The position numbers and the translations under genes were made by a program. A DNA stretch of 64,000 nt from CAYUQT01 sp964446835. GTDB taxonomy: Bacteria > Planctomycetota > Phycisphaerae > UBA1845 > JAFGLZ01. This document shows positions 17,083 through 24,591 of the stretch, piece after piece. Position 1 is the first letter of the stretch, and every line of letters starts with the position of its first letter. Under the pieces are notes generated by a model. That model ran no database searches and had not been told where the DNA came from. It worked only from the letters and a program-made list of their open reading frames with translations. The DNA lies in contig CAYUQT010000009.1 in NCBI GenBank assembly GCA_964446835.1, forward strand, positions 124,001-188,000, written 5' to 3'.

Positions 17083-19050
17083 ATGCCTCAAGTCACTCTT
17101 CCAGACGGTGCCGTACTTACGATGGACTCCGGATCGACGGTGAAGGACGTGGCCGCCCGGATCGGCCAGCGTCTGGCGCAGGCGGCCATTGGCGCCAAGA
17201 TTACGACAGACTCCGAGAAGGATCGGATTGTTGAGGTCGGTCATCCGATCACCGGGGACTGCAAGATCAAGATCATCACACTGAATGCGGATGACCGCGA
17301 CAGCCTGGACATCCTGCGTCACAGTTGCGCGCACGTGATGGCCGAGGCGATCCTGCAGCTCTGGCCGGAGGCGAAACTCGTTTACGGACCGTCCGTGGAA
17401 GACGGGTTCTATTACGATATCGACCTCGATCGGCCCGTTTCGCCGGAGGACTTTCCGCAGATCGAAGAACGAATGGCGGCGATCGTCAAGAAGGACTCCC
17501 CGTTCGTTCGCTATGAAATGCCGCGGGCGGAGGCGATGACCAAGCTTCGCGCTGAGGGCAACCGCTACAAGATCGACAATGCCGATCGGGCCCAGGGCGA
17601 GCCCCTGAGCTTCTATGTCACCGGCAGCGAACCCGGCAAGGCCTTCGAGGACCTCTGTCGAGGCCCTCACGTGCCCAGTACCGGCCGAATTGGGGCATTC
17701 AAGCTGATGAGTGTTGCCGGCGCCTACTACCGGGGCGACGCCAAGGAGAAGATGCTCCAGCGGGTTTACGGCACCGCCTGGCCGACGAAGAAGGACCTCG
17801 CGACGTACCTCCATCGCGTCGAAGAGGCCAAGAAGCGAGATCACCGCGTTCTGGGCCGTCAGCTCGACCTGTATAGCATTCATGAGGACATCGGTCCGGG
17901 GCTGATCCACTGGCACCCGAAGGGCGCCCTGATCCGCCACCAGATCGAATCGTTCTGGAAGGACGAGCACCTCAAGCGGGGCTACAGTCTGGTCTACACG
18001 CCGCACATCGCCAGCGAGCGGATCTACCTGCGAAGCGGGCACCTCGAGAAGTACGGCGACATGATGTATTCGCCGATGGACATCGACGGGGTCAACTATT
18101 ACCTCAAGCCGATGAACTGTCCGGGACACTACATGATGTACCAGACGGAGAATCGGAGCTACCGCGACCTGCCGATCCGGATGTGCGAGCTGGGCACGGT
18201 CTATCGGTATGAGCCGTCGGGAACGCTGCACGGCATGTTGCGGGTTCGCGGCTTCACGCAGGACGACGCCCACACCTTCTGTACTCCGGAACAACTGGGG
18301 CAGGAGATCGATCTGATTCTCGAATTGATGGATTTCATGATGCGATCGTTCGGGTACACCTACAAGGCGTACCTGGCCACCCGCCCCGAGAAATACCTGG
18401 GCACACTCGAGGAATGGGACCGTGCCACGAATGAGTTGCGGGCGGCCCTGGAGCGGCGTCATCTCGATTATGAGGTTGACGAAGGCGGCGGCGTCTTCTA
18501 CGCTCCCAAGATCGACATCAAGCTGATTGACTCGATGGGCCGCGAATGGCAGGGACCGACGCATCAGGTTGACCTCCAGGCCGCCAAGCGGTTTAACATC
18601 AGCTACATCGGGCCCGACAACGCCCCGCACGAACCGATCATCATCCATCGGACGGTGCTGGGCAGCATGGAACGGTTCATCGGCGGGCTCATCGAGCACT
18701 ACGGCGGTGCGTTTCCGATGTGGCTGGCGCCCGAACACGTGCGAGTCATCAACGTCAGCGAGAAGAGCGCCGACTATGCTCGCGACGTAGGCAACCTGCT
18801 CCGCGCGGCAGGGCTGCGGGCCCAGGTGGACGTTTCGGCGGATCGCCCCGGTCCCAAGAAGCATCGGGCGAGGCAGGAGCGCGTGCCGTACATCGTCTTC
18901 GTCGGCGAACAGGAGGCCGCTCAGGGCGTCGTTCAGGTTCACGGACGATCCTCCGAGAAGCCGGACGAATACGTGCTGGAGGGAACTCCCCGGCTCGAAC
19001 AGTTTGTTGCCGTGTGTCTGGAGGAGGTTGCATCCAGAAAGATCAAGTAG
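17083..19050 (+). CDS. thrS: Threonine-tRNA ligase
   Basis: This is a 655-residue protein from the ATG at 17083 (MPQVTLPDG). An in-frame GTG at 17062 would add seven residues encoded partly by the T8 tract and is less likely. The domain order is standard for bacterial ThrRS: TGS domain (residues about 1-65), editing domain with HSCAHVMAEAI (the HxxxH motif) and a conserved downstream Cys/His segment (LCRGPHVPSTG), the class II catalytic core with MNCPGHYMMY (zinc ligand Cys and motif region), FTQDDAHTFC, and a His in IIHRTVLGSMERFIGGLIE, then an anticodon-binding domain. It charges tRNA-Thr with threonine in the cytoplasm. infC follows 168 bp downstream, the common thrS-infC order. Confidence 0.97.
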   Translation: MPQVTLPDGAVLTMDSGSTVKDVAARIGQRLAQAAIGAKITTDSEKDRIVEVGHPITGDCKIKIITLNADDRDSLDILRHSCAHVMAEAILQLWPEAKLVYGPSVEDGFYYDIDLDRPVSPEDFPQIEERMAAIVKKDSPFVRYEMPRAEAMTKLRAEGNRYKIDNADRAQGEPLSFYVTGSEPGKAFEDLCRGPHVPSTGRIGAFKLMSVAGAYYRGDAKEKMLQRVYGTAWPTKKDLATYLHRVEEAKKRDHRVLGRQLDLYSIHEDIGPGLIHWHPKGALIRHQIESFWKDEHLKRGYSLVYTPHIASERIYLRSGHLEKYGDMMYSPMDIDGVNYYLKPMNCPGHYMMYQTENRSYRDLPIRMCELGTVYRYEPSGTLHGMLRVRGFTQDDAHTFCTPEQLGQEIDLILELMDFMMRSFGYTYKAYLATRPEKYLGTLEEWDRATNELRAALERRHLDYEVDEGGGVFYAPKIDIKLIDSMGREWQGPTHQVDLQAAKRFNISYIGPDNAPHEPIIIHRTVLGSMERFIGGLIEHYGGAFPMWLAPEHVRVINVSEKSADYARDVGNLLRAAGLRAQVDVSADRPGPKKHRARQERVPYIVFVGEQEAAQGVVQVHGRSSEKPDEYVLEGTPRLEQFVAVCLEEVASRKIK

Positions 19051-19206
19051 GCTTGGTCAAAATGTCGTCCGATCGTCAACCGACGAATGGACGACGGGTA
19101 TAATGTTGGCCCGGACGTGGGGACGCGCCGGTCGACGGATTCTGGGTGCGGCGGAGTGCCGCATCGGACCAACGCATGTCGCCCACAGGGCCCGAACGAG
19201 AAAGGC

Positions 19207-19221
19207 AGGTGGAGACCTATC
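19207..19221 (+). promoter_or_regulatory. infC: Shine-Dalgarno and non-canonical AUC start of infC
   Basis: AGGTGGAG at 19207-19214 is followed 4 nt later by ATC at 19219-19221, and the conserved IF-3 N-terminus (LRVNEQIR) begins a few codons on. No ATG, GTG or TTG occurs in frame in this window after the Shine-Dalgarno. A rare start codon is the known autoregulation device of infC (AUU in E. coli). Confidence 0.6.
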
Positions 19222-19725
19222 GCTCAGGGATTACGCGTTAACGAACAGATCCGGATCTCGCCCATTCTTCTGATCAATCAGGAGAACGAGAAGGTGGGTA
19301 CCATTCCCACCGACGAAGCGCTGCGGATGGCCTTTGATGTCGGACTCGACCTGGTCGAGGTGGCTCCGAACGAACGCCCTCCAGTGTGCCGCTTGATGGA
19401 CTACGGAAAGTGGCGCTATCAGCAGAAGAAGAAGCAGAAGGGCAAGGTCGTTCACGAAACCCAGCTCAAAGAAGTTCGCTTCAGACCCAAGATCGACAAG
19501 CACGACCGCGATACCAAGATGGCCAAGGTCAAGGAGTTCCTCTCCAGGGGCGATCGCGTCCAATTGACCATGTTGTTCCGCGGCCGCGAGCGATTCCATT
19601 CCGAGATCGGGCTGGAAATGTTCCGAGGGGTCATGACGGAGTTGGGTGAGCAGGTCAAGGTTGAACGCGCCCCCAGCTTCGAGGGACGACGTCTGATCAT
19701 GACTTTGGCCCCCGCCAAGAAGTAG
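19219..19725 (+). CDS. infC: Translation initiation factor IF-3
   Basis: From the ATC at 19219 the protein has 168 residues, close to the family norm. The N-domain has LRVNEQIR, then DEALRMAFDVGLDLVEVAPNERPPVCRLMDYGKW, an unmistakable IF-3 signature. A basic linker (YQQKKKQKGK) leads to the C-domain with EVRFRPKIDKHDRDTKMAKVKEFL and RGRERFHSEIG. IF-3 binds the 30S subunit and checks start codon-initiator tRNA pairing. An in-frame ATG at 19087 would add 44 residues that do not look like IF-3. rpmI and rplT, which often follow infC, are not found downstream. If AUC is the start, expression should respond to IF-3 level by start-codon discrimination. Confidence 0.93.
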   Translation: MAQGLRVNEQIRISPILLINQENEKVGTIPTDEALRMAFDVGLDLVEVAPNERPPVCRLMDYGKWRYQQKKKQKGKVVHETQLKEVRFRPKIDKHDRDTKMAKVKEFLSRGDRVQLTMLFRGRERFHSEIGLEMFRGVMTELGEQVKVERAPSFEGRRLIMTLAPAKK

Positions 19726-20416
19726 CTGTCCGGTTCGAAGGGGACCCCAAGGGAATGCCCAGCCACAGCCGGCCCAAGAGCTGTGTGCCCCTCGGTGTGT
19801 CGCACCGGGGCTTCTGGACGGGCATGTCGAGGGAGACGATCATCCTCAAGACGCCGCGGGAGGGTCGGTGATGCCGATTCCGGGACACGGGGGAAACGTT
19901 CCGGAAGAGGCGCACGCCTATTAGTATCCTCTTTGTCGTTGTGGTTGGGCCCTTGCCTGATTCCAATATGGTGCAGAGCGTCTATGGTCCCTTCCCTGCG
20001 CCCGAGGGAGGGACACAACGGTTCACGGCGTATCGGGGGGAATCGCGGTGCGAGCCCTTGCCGTGTACTGCATGCAAAGTGGATCATGGGGAGTGCCCGA
20101 TACATGTGCCTCCTTGCAGAGCTGCCGTTTCACCACCCGTAGTCCTCTCACGATGCGAAGACCTCAAGGCATAAGTGCGGTTTTTCGCTTGCCTTTTGTC
20201 CTTCGCAGATGGAAAATAAGGTAAAGTCAATTCGTTCCGGAGGCTGTCCCGAAAGGCATTCTGGTACGACACATTCAGCGAATGGACAGCAGCGATTCTG
20301 GACGGTGATCGGTAGTCTGCCGGTGAGCCGTGAGGGATCTCGCTCAGAGAGAGCACCGGCTTGCAGCACTCGATACCTGTTCATGCGGGGAGTCATTTCT
20401 TGAGGAGGAAGTGGAA
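19726..20416. other. Long intergenic region between infC and the 20417 gene
   Basis: These 691 bp contain no convincing gene. A bulged hairpin at 19787-19812 may end infC transcription. GG-N10-GC at 20179-20192 recalls a sigma-54 promoter core but matches only the invariant dinucleotides. The final bases carry a strong GAGGAGGAAG ribosome binding site for the next gene. A long 5' leader for the surface-protein gene is possible. Confidence 0.4.
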
Positions 20417-21781
20417 ATGCGACATGGGATAGTCTGGGCTGTTCTGTTCGGCATGGCGATCATGGCGCCCGTGCAGGCCAGTTTCTTTGATGTCTTCCTC
20501 GATGGGTTCTACAGCGATCCGAATTTCTGGGACAACCCAAACGATCATAACTGTGGCTATTACGGGGTGGAGTTCGATACGTTGTACCTGGACCCCAATC
20601 TCTATGATCCCAATGTTGTCGCGTGGGACTGCGACAACCCCATGTGGCAGGTGTGGAATGTCATGGGCAAGTCCTTTGCGGCGTGGGTGGACCCGAATGG
20701 TTTCAACCTCTGGACCAGTGCCCTGCCCACATGGCCTTTTGCGTTCATCGGCGGGGTGGTGAACACGCCTCCCTATGTGTACAGGATGTATCCCGATGAA
20801 GGTCAGGATGCCAATGTGAGCGAGACGTATTTCAGCAAGGAAATGAGCCACTACAAGCTCTGCTTCATGCGATGGATCGATCCGGATAAGGGAGAGGGGG
20901 TCCTGGCTCATCACGTCAGCCCGGCCGGTTGGACGGGGATGTTCCTCGGTATTCAACAGCATCCGGGCCAACAGCCCTATGTCTATATGCACTGTGCCCC
21001 GGATGGGGGATTGACGTGGTATGGCCCTGGCGGAACGTTCAACCTCGACCTTGCCCAGGGCGTGTGGATGCTGTTCGAGTACGACGCCGACGGGGACACC
21101 AGCGTGCCGAACGCACCGGCGGGCGTTCCGCTGTGGAAGTCTGCCGTATGGAACGGAGACAAGTATGCCAATGCCCCCACAAATTGGACCGACAACAGTC
21201 GTGTCATGGTGTCTCGTGCCGATACAGGGCAGCCACTGGTCTATAAGAACTTCGGATCGTGGAAGCCCGACACGGCCCACTATCGGTTCCACGAGAGGGG
21301 CGTCAGTCTGGTCGGTGTCTACGCGGTCAATGCGGAAGACCTGCCAGCTTGGGTGGTGGTCAATCATGTCGAGTGCAGGGGGGGTGGCGCAGAATTCAGC
21401 CATATTGCCCGAAAGCTCACGATGGACCTGACGCACATGAACTGGGGCTCCATTGAGGTCGATCCCATGTTGCCCGCGCCGGACAACGATCCGAACTTTC
21501 CGGAAAGCCCGCGGATGAGGTATACGAACGGGACAAAGGTCGTCCTGACGGCCACTCCAATCAGTGGAAAGGCGTTCAAGGGATGGCAGATCTGGGACGA
21601 TCCCAGCAAGTATCCGGATGCCAACTTCGCCGTCTCCGACACTAACACCGTTCTGTCACTGATCATGGATAAGGACTACGTCGTCGCCTCCGATTTCAAG
21701 TGCGGCAGTGGCCTGGCCCCGTTCGTTGGGGCGGTGTTGCTGGCACTGGGCGCAGGCGTCGTCGTTCGTCGATTGGCGTAG
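20417..21781 (+). CDS. Secreted surface protein with repeat domain and Cys-Gly/TM/Arg-Arg C-terminal anchor
   Basis: This is a 454-residue protein. I chose the ATG at 20417 because GAGGAGGAAG precedes it and a Sec signal (IVWAVLFGMAIMAPVQA) follows. The body is rich in DPN turns and aromatic residues and is not recognised. Near the C-terminus comes a beta module (MNWGSIEVDP ... GTKVVLTATPISGKAFKGW ... MDKDYVVASDF) like the divergent InlB B-repeat/Bacterial-repeat domains. It ends in KCGSG, a 20-residue hydrophobic helix and VVRRLA. The same arrangement ends the beta-helix protein at 26606-28768. The Cys plus helix plus Arg pair recalls MYXO-CTERM/Synerg-CTERM-type sorting tails. A cell-surface role is inferred. 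Confidence 0.7.
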   Translation: MRHGIVWAVLFGMAIMAPVQASFFDVFLDGFYSDPNFWDNPNDHNCGYYGVEFDTLYLDPNLYDPNVVAWDCDNPMWQVWNVMGKSFAAWVDPNGFNLWTSALPTWPFAFIGGVVNTPPYVYRMYPDEGQDANVSETYFSKEMSHYKLCFMRWIDPDKGEGVLAHHVSPAGWTGMFLGIQQHPGQQPYVYMHCAPDGGLTWYGPGGTFNLDLAQGVWMLFEYDADGDTSVPNAPAGVPLWKSAVWNGDKYANAPTNWTDNSRVMVSRADTGQPLVYKNFGSWKPDTAHYRFHERGVSLVGVYAVNAEDLPAWVVVNHVECRGGGAEFSHIARKLTMDLTHMNWGSIEVDPMLPAPDNDPNFPESPRMRYTNGTKVVLTATPISGKAFKGWQIWDDPSKYPDANFAVSDTNTVLSLIMDKDYVVASDFKCGSGLAPFVGAVLLALGAGVVVRRLA

Positions 21782-21786
21782 ACGCC

Positions 21787-21840
21787 GGTGCGCGGGGGTA
21801 TGCGACCTTCATCCTGGTCAGGTCGCACACCCCCGCCACC
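21787..21840 (+). terminator. Long stem-loop after the 20417 gene, probable terminator
   Basis: Arms 21792-21808 and 21820-21836 pair over 17 positions with one A/C mismatch, around an 11-nt loop. GGTG/CACC extends the stem by four pairs after a bulged C. It begins 6 bp after the stop. No U-run follows, so it may be a transcript-stabilising or bidirectional element rather than a classical intrinsic terminator. Confidence 0.55.
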
Positions 21841-22213
21841 AGAGGCCTTCCTTCGAATGTCATGCTTGGGGGCGGGCTGGCGGACTGAGGGAGTACGGGA
21901 GCGAGCAACGGGAGGAGGAATCGCAGGAGGGAATCATGTCGTCCCTCGGTTTGTATGTCATGTCTCGCTTGCTGTGCGACCCGTCAAGACTTTAGACCAG
22001 GGCCGAAGAGGTGGGGTTCAGTACCCCAGGAAGGAGGACGAAACAGGCAACATCATGATTGCCCTGATAAGAGATAGTCTGGTGTGAGGGTATGGCCTTG
22101 GCTGCTTGCGGCTTGAAGACGGACAAGTCAGAGGGCGCCGGAGGGACGTGAGGCGAGGCAATGACATCGCTCACGATGGCGAGCCGCTCCAAGCCAAAGG
22201 CATGCGAGGGATT
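21841..22213. other. Intergenic region upstream of the PEP-CTERM gene
   Basis: No gene is supported in these 373 bp, which are rich in purine runs (for example GGGAGGAGGAATCGCAGGAGG). They presumably hold the promoter of the PEP-CTERM gene; no clear promoter hexamers or sigma-54 core were seen. Confidence 0.35.
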
Positions 22214-22242
22214 CTCAAGGGACCCATCAAGGTCTCCTTGAG
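22214..22242 (+). promoter_or_regulatory. Leader hairpin upstream of the PEP-CTERM gene
   Basis: CTCAAGGGACC at 22214-22224 pairs with GGTC-T-CCTTGAG at 22231-22242, giving 11 pairs with one bulged T around a 6-nt loop. It lies 33 nt before the ATG and just upstream of the AAGGGAGAAAGGAAA ribosome binding region. A role in mRNA stability or regulation is possible. Confidence 0.4.
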
Positions 22243-22275
22243 CAGAGGCCAGTCAAAGGGAGAAAGGAAACTGTT

Positions 22276-22968
22276 ATGGGGAAGGTAGTCTCAATACTAG
22301 CCGTTTTGGCATTCTGTACCACGGGGGTGTTTGCCGCGGTCATGCCCACATTGACCCAGGTGCCGGCCGGTTCCTTGACGTGGATCCAATCCAACGGGGG
22401 TGCCGATCTGTATCTGAATGATTTTCGTGGGGCGTTCTTCTTCATGGCCGGCGTGGCGCCGTCGCCCGTAGGGGACGACTGCTACGTCGACGGCAACATC
22501 AAGTTCAATAACCTCTGCGAATTGGGGTTCAACATCCGTTCGGACTTCAACGCCGGTAAGACCTATGAGGTTTCGTTCAATCCGGTCGATGGGTACTTCA
22601 ACCTGGTCAAGGTCACGGGCTTCACGACGTTTGTGAACCTGGCCAACATCAACACCCATCTGACACCCGCCGAGGATTCTCAATGGCGGATTCGCGTGGG
22701 TGTTGCCAATGAGGGGTCCAATGTTCACCTGACGGGTTGGCTCTACGAGTCCGACGGTGATCTGGTGACCTCGTTCGATTACATCGACGACGGCACCAAG
22801 GGTGGTTCGCCCTATCAGAACGGCATGATCGGCACATGGGCCTTCAAGAAGTCGCAACTTCTCGAGGCCACATGGACGGGCATGGAGGTCACCACCATCC
22901 CCGAACCGGCAACGATGGGGATGCTCGGCTTGGGAGCCCTGGGCCTCGTTCTTCGCCGACGGAAGTAG
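22276..22968 (+). CDS. PEP-CTERM sorting-domain protein
   Basis: This is a 230-residue secreted protein. Residues 1-20 form a Sec signal (ILAVLAFCTTGVFA). The mature part is a beta-rich domain of unknown function containing a DCYVDGNIKFNN segment and several aromatic strands. The C-terminus IPEPATMGMLGLGALGLVLRRRK is a textbook PEP-CTERM signal: the PEPA motif, a hydrophobic helix and a basic end. In the known system the tail is processed by an exosortase (EpsH/XrtA type) and the protein goes to the cell surface or matrix. No exosortase is in this window. The gene is monocistronic, with a strong terminator 42 bp after the stop. Confidence 0.9.
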   Translation: MGKVVSILAVLAFCTTGVFAAVMPTLTQVPAGSLTWIQSNGGADLYLNDFRGAFFFMAGVAPSPVGDDCYVDGNIKFNNLCELGFNIRSDFNAGKTYEVSFNPVDGYFNLVKVTGFTTFVNLANINTHLTPAEDSQWRIRVGVANEGSNVHLTGWLYESDGDLVTSFDYIDDGTKGGSPYQNGMIGTWAFKKSQLLEATWTGMEVTTIPEPATMGMLGLGALGLVLRRRK

Positions 22969-23009
22969 GCGACATCGCTCGAAGAGGGCGGGAAGTTCGG
23001 TTTCATTTG

Positions 23010-23042
23010 CGGGCGGATGCCGTTTCGGCATCCGCCCGTTTT
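23010..23042 (+). terminator. Intrinsic terminator of the PEP-CTERM gene
   Basis: Perfect 13-bp GC-rich arms (23010-23022 and 23026-23038) with a 3-nt loop are followed by TTTTC. This is the clearest intrinsic terminator in the window. Confidence 0.85.
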
Positions 23043-23278
23043 CATAGTGCTCACATCGCGCATTGCCGGTCGCCCCGGAGAAGGCAGGGGGGTGTCTGAA
23101 CTCCGTTTCGGACGCAGGCCGGCGGCGGCGTCCCGAGTTGTGCAAGGATGCGGTCGTGTCAGGTACGAATTGCAGGTGGATAAGCGGCATATACCATCGG
23201 TTGGGACCAGACTGCCGCTTTCAGTTCGTTTTGACGAATCGGCTTCCTGTGGGGTGAAGCCATTCCAGGTTGTGTTCG

Positions 23279-24376
23279 TCAAGGTCCGATGGGGGGTGTC
23301 AGGAGTTTGGCCCACTTAATACTCGGATCAAAACCCCTCTGCCAATAACACAACGCCCCGACGAAGGCCTGAATGGAAAACATCTCATGGTTGTATCGCA
23401 GGCCGGTGCTGCCAAAACGCCAGGCATAGTTCGAACCACGTGTGTTCTTGCCGGAGGCGAAGGTCGGCCACGGATCGCGCATCAAAGCGGCGTGGCCGTC
23501 GTAATAGCCCGCTCCACCCTTCTTCCAGAGGAATGGGGGCAGCACGTTGGGCATCATCGTGTCGTACTTGTGGACGTCCGAGGTGGTCGGACTGCCGTGG
23601 CTCACGGCGATGATGTTGTCCAGAAAGAACCCGTAGTCGCTGCAGACATAAGGGGAGTCATATGGACTGGAGGTGTAGGTGGCCCCGCCGGGGTATATCC
23701 CCCCGGTCCCGACATGTCGGTCCCACTGCTCGTCCAGAACCATCGTCGTCTGGCTGGCGTTGTACACGGTGCTCGGCTTCATAATGGGCCCTTGAACATC
23801 GCCTACGGCATCGGACGAGGTAACACCGTCCTGCTGGGCTTCCATCTGACAGCGATACCGGCGACACCAGATCGCACGCGTATAGTTGAAGGCGTTGTGC
23901 ACCTTGGCCGGGTCGTTGATTCGCTCGAATTCGGGACACCGGTAGAGCGTGTCGAAGCGAGCATAGTTGAACAGCGTGCCGTTCTTGGGGACGACGAAGG
24001 GCCAGGCGTCCTGGCTTCTTCCATACGCGATCTGTTCCATGAGGTCGATAGCCAGCGGTCCGTTGCCCTTGGCCGCCGACAGACAATCCATCAACCACGT
24101 CTCATTGGGGTCCGGCACATGGTTCTTCGGCAGGCTGGGGTAGGAGTGCATCGTCGCGACGAAAGGAGGGGTTTCGGCGTAATCATCTGCGTAGAGCAGG
24201 AAACACTTGGTGATTTGCCCGATGCGGCTCAGACACAGTGACGTACGCGACTGCTCTCGGGCCTTGCCCAGCGACGGCAGAAGAATCGCCACCAGAAGTC
24301 CTATGATTGCTACTACCACCAGGAGTTCGATAAGCGTGAACCCCTGCCGCCGTCCTGTCGATTGTCTGTGCGACAT
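23279..24376 (-). CDS. Pseudopilin-like secreted protein with N-terminal methylation motif
   Basis: This is a 365-residue protein. After a basic leader it has RQGFTLIELLVVVAIIGLLVAILLPSL, a perfect prepilin cleavage/methylation site and helix. The remainder is the large globular domain of the planctomycete type II-secretion-like pseudopilins (related to DUF1559/SBP_bac_10 proteins), with Cys-containing loops (DTLYRCPEF, AIWCRRYRCQ) and a late GYYDGHAALM that recalls the H-x9-DG end motif of this family. Dozens of paralogues are typical per planctomycete genome. Their role is thought to be extracellular or in the cell envelope but is poorly known. It is a single gene, convergent with the PEP-CTERM gene. 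Confidence 0.85.
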   Translation of the reverse strand: MSHRQSTGRRQGFTLIELLVVVAIIGLLVAILLPSLGKAREQSRTSLCLSRIGQITKCFLLYADDYAETPPFVATMHSYPSLPKNHVPDPNETWLMDCLSAAKGNGPLAIDLMEQIAYGRSQDAWPFVVPKNGTLFNYARFDTLYRCPEFERINDPAKVHNAFNYTRAIWCRRYRCQMEAQQDGVTSSDAVGDVQGPIMKPSTVYNASQTTMVLDEQWDRHVGTGGIYPGGATYTSSPYDSPYVCSDYGFFLDNIIAVSHGSPTTSDVHKYDTMMPNVLPPFLWKKGGAGYYDGHAALMRDPWPTFASGKNTRGSNYAWRFGSTGLRYNHEMFSIQAFVGALCYWQRGFDPSIKWAKLLTPPIGP

Positions 24377-24591
24377 TGCACGTTCCCATCGTTGGGTCGA
24401 ACGCAGATATGAATGATGCGCCCTACCCTGTTTTTGCTCGCGGCGCGAGGACGCAACAAGAATGGACGTTCCACCTACGCCGCGTGAAATGCGCTACGAC
24501 CTCCATTTCCATCAAGGAATAGAAGGTCCATAGCTACCATTATAATCGGACTTTCCCCTATGGCAACTGACGAAATCGGCGTCTCTTCCGG

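Noticed and set aside
17023..18942. Long open frame opposite thrS
   Set aside because: Fully antisense to an unmistakable ThrRS. No start signal and no protein-like features.
19787..19812. Hairpin after infC as an intrinsic terminator
   Set aside because: The stem is bulged and only TTCT follows; kept only as a weak possibility, not as a feature.
20179..20192. Sigma-54-like GG-N10-GC promoter upstream of the 20417 gene
   Set aside because: Only the invariant dinucleotides and TTGC match; the -24 element lacks TGGCAC, and such matches occur by chance in GC-rich DNA.
19726..20416. rpmI and rplT after infC
   Set aside because: No frame encodes the short basic L35 or L20 ribosomal proteins here; the usual infC-rpmI-rplT order is broken.
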